Origin: Engraulis encrasicolus
Taxonomy: Eukaryota > Chordata > Actinopteri > Clupeiformes > Engraulidae
DNA: 64,000 nt
Direction: 5' to 3'
Assembly: GCF_034702125.1 (NCBI RefSeq)
Contig: NC_085875.1
Location: 48,313,606 to 48,377,605, forward strand
Made by a program: the position numbers and the translations under genes. Below are positions 37,801 through 50,059 of this stretch, piece after piece. Below the pieces are notes generated by a model. The model saw nothing but the letters and a program-made list of their open reading frames with translations, was not told where the DNA came from and did no database searches. Numbering within the stretch: position 1 is the stretch's first letter; each line of letters begins with the position of its first letter.

Positions 37801-40800
37801 GAAGACACAACTATATTGGCAACATCACCAGATTTTCCCACATCATCAATGACAACATCAGAAGACACAACACAATTAGCAACAACAACAGATTTTCCCA
37901 CATCCTCACTGACAACATCAGAAGACACAACTAAATTGGCCACATCAACAGCAGATTTGCAGACATCATCACTGACAACATCACAATATACCTCACTGGC
38001 TACGTCAACGCTATCAGTGACAACATTAGAAGACACAACTGTTTTTGCAACATCAACAGATTTTCCCACATCATCAATGGCAACATCCGAAGACACAACT
38101 ATGTTGGCCACATCAACAGATTTTCCCACATCATCAATGACAACATCAGAAGACACAACTATGTTGGCCACATCAACAGATTTTCCCACATCATCAATGA
38201 CAACATCAGAAGACACATCCACACTGGCCATATCAACAGCATCAATACCAATATCAGAGGACACAACTTTGTTGTCCACATCAACAGTAGATTTTCCCAC
38301 ATTATCAATGACAACATCGGAAGACACAACTACATTGGCCACATCCACATCAAAGACAATATCAATGACAACATCAGAAGACACAACTATTTTGGCCACA
38401 TCAACAGATTTTCCCACATCCTCAATGACAACATCAGAAGGCACAACTAAATTGGCCACATCAACAGCAGATTTGCCGACAGCATCACTGACAACATCAG
38501 AAGACACAACAAAATTAGCATCAACAACAGATTTTCCAACATCATTCATGACTTCAGAAGTCACAACTAAATTGGCCACATCAACAGCAGATTTGCCGAG
38601 ATCATCACTGACAACATCAGAATATACAAACTCAATGGCCACGTCAACGGCATCAATTACAACATCAGAAGACACAACTATATTGGCCACTTCAACCGAT
38701 TTTCCCACATCATCAATGGCAACATCAGTAGACACAAATATATTAGCCACATCGACAGATTTTACAACATCTTCAATGAGAACATCAGTAGGCACAACTG
38801 TATTGACCACATCAACAATAGATTTTCCCACAGCATCAATGGCAACATCAGAAAACACTACTATATTGGCCACTTCAATAGTTTTTCGCACATCATCAAT
38901 GGCAACATCAGAAAACACTACTATATTGGCCACTTCAATAGTTTTTCGCACATCATCAATGACAACCTCAGAAGACCGAACTTTGTTGTTCACATCAACA
39001 ACAGATTTTCCAACATCATCAATGATAACATCTGAAGACACAACTGTTTTTGCAACATCAACAGATTTTCCCACATCATTAATGGCAACATCAGAAGAGA
39101 CAACTTTATTGGCCACATCAACAGATTTTCCCACATCATCAATGGCAACATCAGAAGGCACAACTACCTTAGCCACATCAACAGATTTTCCCAGATCAAC
39201 AATGACAACATCAGAAGACATATCCACAGAGGCCACGTCAACAGCATCAATAACAATATCAAAGGACACAACTTTGTTGTCCACATCAACAGCAGATTTT
39301 CCCACATTATCAATGACAACATCGGAAGACACAACTACATTGGTCACATCAACATCAATGGAAATATCAATGACATCAGAAGACACAACTATTTTGGCCA
39401 CATCAACAGATTTTCCCACATCCTCAGTGACAACATCAGAAGACACAACTAAATTGGCCACATCAACAGCAGATTTGCCGACATCATCACTGACAACATT
39501 AGAAGACACAACAAAATTAGCATCAACAACAGATTTTCCAACATCATTCATGACTTCAGAAGTCACAACTAAATTGGCCACATCAAGAACAGATTTGCCG
39601 ACATCATCACTGACAACATCAGAATATACAACCTCACTGGCCACGTCAACGGCATCAATGACAACATTAGAAGACACAACTGTTTTTGCAACATCAACAG
39701 ATTTTCCCACATCATTAATGGCAACATCAGAAGAGACAACTTTATTGGCCACATCAACAGATTTTCACACATCCTCAGTGACAACATCAGAAGACACAAC
39801 TAAATTGGCCACATCAACAGCAGATTTGCCGACATCATCACTGACAACATCAGAATATACAACCTCAATGGCCACGTCAACGGCATCAATGACAACATCA
39901 GAAGACACAACTGTATTTGCCATTTCAACCGATTTTCCCACATCATCAATGACAACATCAGTAGACACAAATATATTGACCACATCAACAATAGATTTTC
40001 CCACATCATCAATGACAACATCAGTAGACACAAATATATTGACCACATCAACAATAGATTTTCCCACATCATCAATGGCAACATCAAAAGACCCAACTAT
40101 ATTGGCGACTTCAACAGATTTTCCCACAGCATCAATGGCAACATCAGAAAACACTACTATATTGGCCACTTCAATAGTTTTTCGAACATCATCAATGACA
40201 ACCTCAGAAGACCGAACTTTGTTGTTCACATCAACAACAGATTTTCCAACATCATCAATGATAACATCTGAAGACACAACTTTGCTGGCCACATTAATAG
40301 ATTTTTCCACACCAGCAATGACAACATCGAAAGACACATCCATATTGACCACTTCAACAGCAGGTTTGCCGACATCATCACTGACAGCATCAGAAGACAC
40401 AACTATATTGGTCACTTCAACAGATTTTCCCACATCATTAATTTCAAAATCAAAAGATCCAACTATATTGGCAACCTCAACAGATTTTCCCACAACATCA
40501 ACTATAACATCAGAAGACACAACTATATTGGCGATTTCAACAGATTTTCCCATAACATCAACGACAGCAACATCAGAAGACACAACAATATTGGCCACAT
40601 CAAGAGATTTTCCAACATCATCAATGGCAACATCAGAAGACACAACTATAATGGCCACTTCAGCAGATTTCCCCACATCAATGACATCATCAGAAGACAC
40701 AACTATATTGGCTACATCAACAACATATATTGCCACATCATTGATGCCAAACACTTCATCACCAGCTATGTCTACCACACCTCGAACAGTAACCATGGTA

Positions 40801-40998
40801 ACCAGCCCTACTGCCCAGACTCAAACATTGAGCACCAATCCAGCTGAATCCACCACTGTTGAACAAACAACCGCACAACAATTAGCGGCAGAGCCCTCCT
40901 TCAAGATGCAATTCAGAATGGCACAGAACTTCACAGCAGAGCTGGCAAACACATCTTCACCAGAATTCAAAAATCTGTCATCTCAGGTTACTGCTGCG
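34833..40998 (+). CDS. Mucin repeat array block 3 and start of SEA domain
   Basis: One frame stays open for over 2,000 codons. It is made of roughly a hundred copies of the 20-residue unit (TSEDTTILATSTDFPTSSMT), with 16-residue units and other length variants. There is no Cys, one acidic ED pair and one FP per typical unit, and Thr and Ser dominate, so dense O-glycosylation is expected. From about 40740 the repeats give way to a Thr/Ser/Pro linker and then to the SEA domain start (FKMQFRMAQNFTAELANTSS, then FKNLSSQVTAA). The exon ends at GCG|gtaatg in phase 0; the frame would otherwise stop at 41016. The 5' border is the end of a hAT. An acceptor-like catcagcag near 34840 could serve, but none is proven. 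Confidence 0.8.
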
Positions 40999-41093
40999 GT
41001 AATGTCTGTTTTCTAACTATCCAATTAGCTCCTCAATTGTCTTTTGTAATTTTGTAGTTTGTAATTGTCAGATCTCTGTTTAATCTCTTTTAG

Positions 41094-41158
41094 CTGGACT
41101 CAGCATATTCCAAACAGTTTGGCTCAAGTTTTAATCACACAGTAGTAACAGGCTTCAG
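41094..41158 (+). CDS. SEA domain, second exon
   Basis: The acceptor taatctcttttag and donor gtaagt bracket 65 nt, entering in phase 0 and leaving in phase 2. Product LDSAYSKQFGSSFNHTVVTG followed by F. It joins directly to VTAA of the previous exon to give the middle of a SEA fold (helix, then the strand before the cleavage loop). Length and phase fit both neighbours. Confidence 0.85.
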
Positions 41159-43472
41159 GTAAGTCTTCTTGATGTGTCATTGTGAACTTTACCATTTGGC
41201 TTTGGTATTCATCTAAATGGTTGGTTGAGATTAATGCACATTGTTACAGCATGTGCTTAGATGTTTAGGAAAAACGTGCAGTAGCGTATGAAAGATATTT
41301 TTTACATACTGAATATTGATAGGATAGTTTAGGTGGTCTAATTAAAGAATCAGCTGGATGCTGCGTTGACATTCAGTAAAAGAAACAAACTACCCCTCTA
41401 TAAGCCCTTCAAGTTTGGTATTCAAATCTAGTGTCTAGATAATGTATCTATTTCCTTGTCTACATGAAAGCATTTACAACTCCACATTTTTTCACAAGGC
41501 CTTGTGGATTTTGTTTGGATAAAGAGCACAAGTCCAGCGATCCTGATTGGTCATGACAAACTTATCCCGTACTAGTGTTGCCACCCTGCCACTTGAATTA
41601 TGGAATCGTCTTATTTTTGGCAGTTAAATCAAGCGTTGCGCTAGGGTTGCCACTCGTCCCTTGAATTATGGAATCATCCCATATTTGGCAGTTGAATCAA
41701 GCGTTCACTCACAAGGGTTGCCACTCGTCCTTTGAATTATGGAATCCTGCATCTTGTTGACGGGCCCATGTGCAGTAAGAAGCTACAGGTTATACATATT
41801 GAATGGCAAAAACTTGATTTTCCTTTTGAAGGATGCTGCTAATTTTTTTTTTGATTATGGGCATAATTTGTCACAAACATCTGACCAATTTGTTTGATTT
41901 TAGTCCAGCCATCACCTAATAGGCTAGTGGAGTGAAAGCGGAATTCACCTTTCAAACAATATTGTGCCCTATCTCTGTATTTGCCTACATTATAACAGGG
42001 GATTATGCTGTCACGGGATATAATACCTTTATATTTAATATAAAAGCTATTCATTGTTTTAGAAATGGTGATTTGAAGCGTCGTCAAATCAGCGGAAGAA
42101 AAATAACGACTACAAATGTCATTAGAACGTTGCTAAGTGATTTGACTTGACGCGTCATCAAATCACCTCGGTATGACAGGCGGCATGGAACAGAACAGCA
42201 GCCAGGCAGGTCACAAATTTTGAGCAAGTGGGAGAGAGAGAGAGAGAGAGGGGGCGAGAGCGAGCGCTCTTTGATAAAGTTGTTTGAGCGGAGACAGCAA
42301 GTCCGCCTCGTTGCGTTTGGATTTGAGGGGATTAAATGGATAAAAATGAGAAGAGATATATAGGCCACTTCCTTCTTTATTGAGCACATTTTCCCCCCAA
42401 AACTAGGCTAAATTTAAGGTTACCATCTCATGTTCCATTTCAGCACTTATCTGAGGACAGCGACAGACAAAACGAGCTGCACTTCTGAACAGTTAGTTTT
42501 TTCCATTCGCTGTTAGTAGCCAGAGTTAGAGTTAGCGCAATGAGACCCAGTGAGGAAATTGCACGATTTTTATGTTTTTGTTTTTCAACAGTCTATATTT
42601 TCAACATCAATCTGTCTCGGATATTAGCCTACAATGGTCCTAAAACCAGCCACGACTGCTCAGTGAGCATTGAGCAGCCAGAAGCAAGATTCCTTCGAAT
42701 TTAACCTGACAACAAAGGCTTAGTTCCCCGCAGTGCATTCTGGTTAACTGAGTACGTTAAAATAGCTTTGACAATCGCGGTTCAGCACATATTTGAATTA
42801 AATTAAACAAAATAATGCAAACTACTCAATTTCTCTAATGTAAAATACAAAATGAGCTTAAATTATCTGTCATAACAGCACAAAATGCCCAGAGGTGAAT
42901 TCCACTTTAATGAAGTTTGAGCAATGAAATTCTCAAAATGATAATAATCATGACATCCTCTTTTTCAGAAGGCAATGTTTTATGTGAAATTGCTTTAACC
43001 ATTAAAACATTGTTGAATTTAGGAGGTCCGTAGCAGTGGAATGCATGTGTTTTCAATGTGGAGGAGCGAGGTTTTGCAAATTCATATTAGAATTGGTTGA
43101 TATCCATCTTGAAGGTGCCTCAGATACCACCTAAGCTATTATAGTGTGTGTGCATGTGCGTGTGTGTGTGCGTGTGAAGTAAAAGAGTACTAGGGTTGTA
43201 CAGGGCCACTTTTTTGTTCAAGAAAAGCTTTTTTCATTTATTGTACATGTATGAAGGTTTTTGCTTCTCTCCCAGAAAGGGGCCGACAACAGAAATAAGG
43301 CTGTCCAATTTACAATTACAAAGAAGAGAATTACAACCACACTAGCCAGGCTAACATCCATATAGCCTTTTTTTTACATTCCTGATCATCAATTCCGAAT
43401 TGAAATTGAATGGGAAATGGAAACAATTAACACATCACATCTTACTGTTAAAATGTGTTCCTACCATTTCAG
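41159..43472. other. Intron within the SEA domain
   Basis: It holds a 70 bp tandem repeat (see next entry), a GA-rich run at 42230-42250, a TG-rich run near 43147-43180, and paired aattcacct/aggtgaattcc motifs at 41942 and 42894 that may be ends of a decayed MITE. No exon is supported inside. Confidence 0.6.
41577..41752 (+). repeat. Tandem repeat of about 70 bp, 2.5 copies
   Basis: Units start at 41577, 41646 and 41717 with gttgccac(c/t)c and share ttgaattatggaatc and ttggcagtt(a/g)aatcaagcg. Confidence 0.85.
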
Positions 43473-43630
43473 CCAGGGTTCAGTGGTGGTGGAGGTAGAG
43501 CTTATATTCAACAGTGAGGAGTCTGTTCCTGATGTCAGCAATATAACAGACACCCTGGTACAAGCTGCTTCATCCAACAGTTCAGACGTTGCGGCTCTTG
43601 GTGTGGATACCACTAACATTGTCGTTGAGC
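43473..43630 (+). CDS. SEA domain, third exon with GSVVV cleavage motif
   Basis: The acceptor ccatttcag and donor gtaagt bracket 158 nt, phase 2 in and phase 1 out. The product begins (S)QGSVVVEVELIFNSEES and ends GVDTTNIVVE. GSVVV at 43477-43491 is the classical SEA autoproteolysis motif, cut between Gly and Ser by strain in the folded domain, after which the two halves stay associated. Together with the two preceding exons the SEA domain is about 120 residues, normal for the family. Confidence 0.9.
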
Positions 43631-46070
43631 GTAAGTCAACATACAGTACCTGCAATGACATGTTGAGTATCATATCACTGATTCTTGAGAGTTTGGCAAA
43701 AACATGTAACAGCAATTAACGTGTTAATTCTGTTGAAAATCAACTAAATTTTCATCAACAAAATGAATCCAGGTAATGACCAAGGGGTCTGTTACACAAA
43801 TGCACAGTTGTTTGAAATATTTAAGAGTAATTTGAATACATTTCCTGGCTACAAACCTGCCCACACCCTGTAAAAATTGTTTTTCCAAGGATATTTCAAT
43901 TGACTAAAATATAAAAATCACTGATGAAATTGAATGATATCACTGTGACGTGGAAGAACGTGTTGAAGTGGTTCTACAGATATGCACATAGTGAATGTAA
44001 AACAATATTTACAATTATTTTCTGATTGCTTAAAATGTGTAACGCATATTCATCACCACCATCAGATTTTTTTAAAAAGACAATAAAATCAGGTATGCAA
44101 AAGGTCATTGTCATTACTGAGGACGCCTTTTCAAACCTTTAGCTCTACTGCATCACCAACACTGAAGCTCCTGGAAGTTTACTATTTTCTCCTCAATTTG
44201 TTAATTTGTTTGTACACTGGCACTGTCCCAACCATAAACTGTCAAGACTGTTTGGGGTTTAACAGTATTAACATTAATCTTAATTAATATGTACTTTTTC
44301 AGAAGAGGTATGAAGCGCATAAGAAACATAGCGAAAATGAAGTGGCTTATGTGAACAAACAATGCATAATATGTAAAGAGTAGGTTTTTTTCTCACACCG
44401 TCAGATGTCACCACCGTCAGATTTTGTTTCGCTCATCATCTTGCTCCATATTTTACTAAATTGTGCTGGTTAATGAAACATTATCAGACATGTTAGTAAT
44501 AATTGTGACCAGGGCTCTAAATTAACTTTTTCCACCACCAGCCAATTTGGCTAGTGGACATTTTTTCTTACCAGCCAAACAGAAGTTCAACTAGCCATTT
44601 TTTTTAATCTCGCCAAAATAAACTATGCATTAGGCTAGTTATTTTTTTTCTAATGAAATGGTCATTTTGTCCAACTGTTTCTACAACACAGATACACTAT
44701 AGGCCTGCATAGGCTACTATATGCCTACATAATAATTAAGCATATTATAGGCCTAGGCTATATATGTTTTCATTATTTTTTAACTTCTGCTTTATTTTTT
44801 ACTTTCATTACTTAGGCCTAATTAATTTGATTAGTTTTTGTTCAATTCCTCTGAAAACAGCTGAATCACATCGCACAAGCCACTCACATAACAGACCTTT
44901 AACATACAGTAACCAAGCACACAGCCAAACACTACAAAACCTCACATACGCACACCCCAAGGAAGGAGAAGAGATGAGAGGAAAATGAGAGGAGAGAGGA
45001 GGAGCTCTTCTCTACCATGTGCAACAAAATGACAAGAAGCCTAGTTTAATTAAAAGTAAATAATATCTCGGGAATCTTCGCTTCCTTTGTTTTCCACAGC
45101 TTCGTCGTTGGTTGCTTTTTTTTCTTTCCGATGGCGTGGGCTTTCCAACTTAGTTGCGCCACGACTCTGAACATTTCAGAAGACAACTGAACTGACAGCT
45201 ACGGTCACACTACTCTGACAGTCGGCTCTCCTCCTCTGCCCTGGTCGCTATTTCGTTCCACAACCACTCATTTTTAACGTCACTATTCACAATTACTACT
45301 AGCATTCACCAACACACAGAACCTTGCTCTAACCCCTGCCACATTCTCATCACTTGCACAAAACATAGTCTACACAACAGAAGTAGCGCTATGCATAATC
45401 TGCGTAAGTCCTGTTATTGAAACGGTCAGGTTTTCGCTGCTTCAAAAATGCAGCCTGTTACAGCAAGGTTCATATTGTAATAATAGCAGTAGTGACGTTA
45501 ACCCTTTAATGCATAAGCCATTGGACTCACACTAACGCATAACATGGGTCTAAATAGACCCGCATTCATTTCCAATGTATTTCTGAGCATTAATCATGTA
45601 TTCTCTCACACAACTTCTAAAACCAATACATTTTATCCCATAATTCTTCTAAAAGTAATTACATAGGTGGTCCTTAATTCAAAAAAGTATTTTTTAAAAT
45701 GTTCTTGTATTTTTATTTTACAAATAAACAAGAATTTGGAATTAAATCACTAATTTCTAGACATGGATCGAAAATGGCCCGCATTCATTTCTAATGGAAG
45801 TCTAAATCTTTCACTATAATAACTTCCACAATTAATGTATTTTAATAGCTAATGGATTAAAAGTTGTGATTTAGGCTGTTTTTAATGCACAAAATGGGTG
45901 TTATTTTTTGTATCTTATATAAATAAGCACACAAATAATTTCCCCCATTATTGCAGACATAGCCTAAGTCTGAAGTGTTTCACGTTAGGAACTAAAATAT
46001 ATTTAAAAGGAGTCCAGTCAGGAACAAATAAACTGCGGACCGTTTTTGACCACTGTTGACCACTGCTGAC

Positions 46071-47245
46071 CTATTGGATTTAAGCATTCCAAGTCATGCA
46101 TATTTGTATAATAAGAGACGGTGTGATAGGAGGAGCCCAATAGCCTATATCAGGGCATAATTAATGTGCATAATTATTAGGCAACTTTGCTTTCCTATGG
46201 GGAAATAAGCCACAAAAGACATCTAACAAACTCCAAAAATACTATAAACAATTTTGATGTCTTCCAGAGGGGTGTGGCTGTCTGAAATATCGGTCACATC
46301 CATCTAAAGCACTGTTACAAAGCCATCAGTGTCACATGACATGAGCTCACAACGTCACTGCCAGATTGAGAAAAATTGAAGATAAAACTACCACAAAACT
46401 ATTACCTGCAGTGCTGTTATATTCCAGAACTGAAACCTACATTGAGTGTCCACAAGAACATTGTATTCAGCACTCAGAGACATGGCCAAGGTAAAACAGG
46501 CTGAAACCTGAAGACCACTCAACAAGAAACTTAAGTCAAGACCGGGTCAAGAAATGTCTTTAGACAGTTTTTTCAATGGTTTTATGAACTAGTGAAGGTG
46601 ACTGTTAATGGACCAGGTAGATGAGTCTATGGCTAGATTAGCAATGTGCACACTTACATGAGTTCCTGAGTTCCACTCAAATGCCAGGAAAGTACATCAT
46701 AAATACCATGGTCTTCAAAAGATGCAAATGTCTTCCTCTCAATGATCCAGCCATGGGCTCATCCACCCTGTCTGTCAAGAGTCACTTCCCCAAGTCCATA
46801 AAAGGCCTAACTTTGAAAACTCTGTCCCCAGGTATTTTTGACCCAGTCTTGACTTAATTAACTTGTCTGGTGTCATCCCTTCTTACCTTGGCCATATCTC
46901 TGAGTGCTCAATGCCCTGTTCTTCTGGACACTCAGTGTAGGTTTCTGTTGTGTAATATTATAGGACTGCAGGGTAATACTTTTTTGTAGTTCCACCATAA
47001 ATTCTTCTCTATTTTTGGCAGAGTTTGTTCCAAGAAGACAACAAAGTTGCCTAATAATTATGCACACCTGACATAAGGTGTTGGGCACCTTCGACCACAG
47101 CCCCATATTTTTATACAAATATGCATGGCCTGGAATGCTTAAATCCGATATGTTTTCAAGTTCATATAGATTCCTGTTGGAAAATAAGCATAAAAAAGAC
47201 AATATGGTCAAAAAACATGTTTGCCTAATAATTCTGCACACAGTG
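46071..47245. mobile_element. Fold-back element copy 2, 5'-truncated
   Basis: Matches the 19265-20690 element from ctattggatttaagcattcc onward to the identical right end gcctaataattctgcacaca followed by gtg and TA. About 90 bp of the left end is missing, along with some interior sequence. It is nested inside the piggyBac-like element. Confidence 0.85.
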
Positions 47246-47249
47246 TACA

Positions 47250-47945
47250 TAAAAAATGAATGCAGATCATTTTTGACCCATGTGTGTCAATATCATATAA
47301 TTGTATAAAAAGATCTATTTCAAAGAATAACTATAAAGTATTTGAATTAAGTATTAATGTTGGGAGTGAATACTCCATAAATGACAAAAAGTTGAATTTT
47401 TAGTAAATTAATCAAAATCCTTTCTCAATATGGCTAAGAGACATTAAGCTTGTGATGAAATTACATAGGAAATGAATGCGGGTCTATTTAGACCCATGTG
47501 TCTAAATATCATATAGTTATATAAAATGACTTCTATATCAAAGAACAACCATCAAGTATTTAAAATAAGTATTGATGTTGGGAGTTAATACTCCATAAAT
47601 GATAAAAAGTTGGACTTTTAGTAAAAGAATCATAATACTTTTTCAATATGGCTAAGAGACATTAAGCTTGTGATGAAATTACATAGGAAATGAATGCGGG
47701 TCTATTTAGACCCATGTGTCTAAATATCATATAGTTATATAAAATGACTTCTATATCAAAGAATAACCATCAAGTATTTAAAATAAGCATTGATGTTGGG
47801 AGTTAATACTCTATAAATGATAAAAAGTTGGACTTTTAGTAAAAGAATCAAAATCCTTTTTCAATATGGCTAAGAGACATTAAGCTTGTGATGAAATTAC
47901 ATTGGAAATGAATGCGGGTCTATTTAGACCCATGTTATGCGTTAA
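47250..47945 (+). repeat. 218 bp tandem repeat, three copies
   Basis: Units begin at about 47250, 47468 and 47686 (ggaaatgaatgcgggtctat in the second and third units) with a constant 218 bp step. Copies 2 and 3 are nearly identical; copy 1 is more diverged. It is made of the piggyBac-like element's own subterminal sequence. Confidence 0.92.
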
Positions 47946-49720
47946 AGGGGTAGTAACAAAAAAAGTGTTTTCACGCAAAAAGTTATGATGCATAAAAATA
48001 AATTAAGTCATCTTAGGGACAAAAACAAGTCAATTGAGGAATTCATGGAGTGCCGAGTAAGAAAATTGTATCCTTACAAAGATATAGAAGTTTTAAACTC
48101 AGCCGGGTCTATTTAGACCCATGTTATGCGTTAAAGGGTTAAAAGGGTTGTAGCGAAAGCGACGAGAGCATAGGAGGAGAGCTGCCTGTCAGAATAGTGT
48201 GAGCGCAGCTTAGCTGACAGAAGGCTGGTCGTCTGAAATGTTTTCAATCCTGGCGCGCGCAAGAGCATGGAGTTGACGCCAGATGCACTGGAAAGCCCAC
48301 GGTGGGAGGCTAAGTTGTGACGCTAGTGTCCATGGGTAATGTAGGAAATCTCGCCCTATAACGTTCATCAGAGCAGCGGTTTACCGTTCATAAATTACTG
48401 TACTCGGGCGCTACTAGCCAAATTGGCGGGTAGGTATTTTTTTCTACTAGCCAAAATGAATTTTCACCCGTGTTTGGCGTGTGTTAATTTAGAGCCCTGA
48501 TTGTGACCCAAAATTATACTCGAGCCTCCACTGAGGTGCATTTGGACTTTTCTTTTGTCATAGCACCTGACAGTGGTGACATCTGATGGAGTTCACAAAA
48601 AATACACGTTTTACACAGGTTTTAAGAATATACTTACAATCTGCATCTACATACAATTGTGTTGAATTGTTAAAGTAATTCTTCACTTTAATACAGTTAG
48701 CATATCTTTATACATCTTTTTTTTTTACAAAAAATTCTGACATGGCTGACAAAACCAAGTAAGAGCCAATTTTATGAAAAGTGTAAAACATGGGGTGCTT
48801 GGCCAAGACATTCGATGCACAACAAGAACCTTTGTCTATGATAATACACCTCCATATTTTGGATTTGACCAACTTAGAACCTGTTTTGCCACTTTCTCAT
48901 TAATCAGTGACCTACTTTCTAGAGAATCTAACTGATGAAGAAAAAACACACGCACAAACATACTGTACACATACATAAATTAAATGTTTATGCAAGATGC
49001 CATTGGCGTGAGAGTGCTATTTATTTTGTCAAATGTAGGCAATAATGAGGCCACTGGCACCACCCTTAGATTTCTGTCACCACTATAAATTCTTAAGTCA
49101 CCACCGTAAGGAGTTTTGGATATTTTAAATGAATGTGCTTACAATTTTTTTCTTAGGAGTTGTTGAACTATTAAAGCCTTGTGAAATAACAAAAACATGT
49201 TTGTGCTATTTAGGCGTAAAGTAAGCACTGTATGATGGTACATATTTTAAAATTAGTACTCATAAAACTCTATTAAAATAGAACAAAATAGATTTTTAAT
49301 GGTATATGTGTGAACCAAAAAATACACATAATGACACATAATGACAAAAAACAAGGTATGATCGGAGAAAAGCCTGATATCTGAAAAAAAATACAAAATG
49401 GGGATATTGGCCTTGTGCCTTTCTGAAAAGGCAAGACCTTAGTCTGTGAGGATAAACAGTAAGCTACCATATTGGTTCGCAATTCACTTAGGTTTTTTCT
49501 TTCAATACTACAACCTGTTTAGCCACTTTCTCAAGTATCAGTGAAATGTCCTCTTGACTGTATTACAAACAGCATGTGTATTGCCTAATGTGACACCATT
49601 TAGTGTCTTTAGTGTATAGTACAAATGCATTTCTTACTGTTAGAAAATATTGTTTGTTCATTTTTGCTGGACTGTTTCTGTTGTGAAACAAGTCAAGTTA
49701 CCATAATTCTGCTTCTTTAG

Positions 49721-49750
49721 GCACCCCCCCACCTACACCTTCTTCTGAAT
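49721..49750 (+). CDS. Pro/Thr hinge mini-exon
   Basis: A 30 nt exon between the acceptor tgcttctttag and donor gtgagt, phase 1 in and out. It encodes about ten residues (RTPPPTPSSE) linking the SEA domain to the protease. Small symmetric hinge exons are easily skipped or inserted. The call rests on splice sites and perfect phase agreement with both neighbours. Confidence 0.7.
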
Positions 49751-49825
49751 GTGAGTAACACTCCTCAAGGGTCAAATGTCTTTTGTACAACACCTTATGC
49801 TGTTTACCGTTTGGACATTCCTTAA

Positions 49826-50059
<234 letters not shown>

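Larger units (their letters stand above)
45502..48138. mobile_element. piggyBac-like element nested in the hAT
   Basis: TTAA flanks both ends (45498-45501, 48139-48142). The left end CCCTTTAATGCATAA pairs with ttatgcgttaaaggg at the right. Just inside each end is the near-palindrome gggtcta(a/t)atagaccc with gcattcatt. CCC ends and TTAA targets are piggyBac hallmarks. No transposase frame is seen. The interior holds a fold-back element and a 218 bp tandem repeat. Confidence 0.85.
44510..48499. mobile_element. hAT element, AGGGCTCTAAATT family, copy 2
   Basis: Left end CAGGGCTCTAAATTAAC; right end GTTAATTTAGAGCCCTG. A perfect 8 bp duplication, ATTGTGAC, flanks it (44502-44509, 48500-48507). 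The paralogous repeat at 14.58 kb has the unoccupied site. It belongs to the same family as 30967-34824 but carries different nested passengers. Confidence 0.92.
43631..49720. other. Large intron between SEA and protease exons
   Basis: About 6 kb, most of it a hAT with nested elements (44510-48499). Its flanks (43880-44509 and 48500-49600) belong to a dispersed repeat rich in caccgtcag/ctgacggtgg-like motifs that also occurs at 14.4-14.9 kb. No host exon is seen. Confidence 0.7.

Noticed and set aside
34740..39752. Minus-strand open frame of 1670 codons, and similar ones at 17988-19289, 22974-25121 and 39765-40796
   Set aside because: They are the reverse of the mucin repeat. The unit has no stop on that strand and its length is a multiple of three. 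There is no domain, splice support or neighbouring exon on the minus strand, while the plus strand joins cleanly to SEA and protease exons.
42894..42910. aggtgaattccacttt pairing with 41933-41949 as a MITE
   Set aside because: Only about 17 bp pair, without a clear target duplication. Too weak to call an element.
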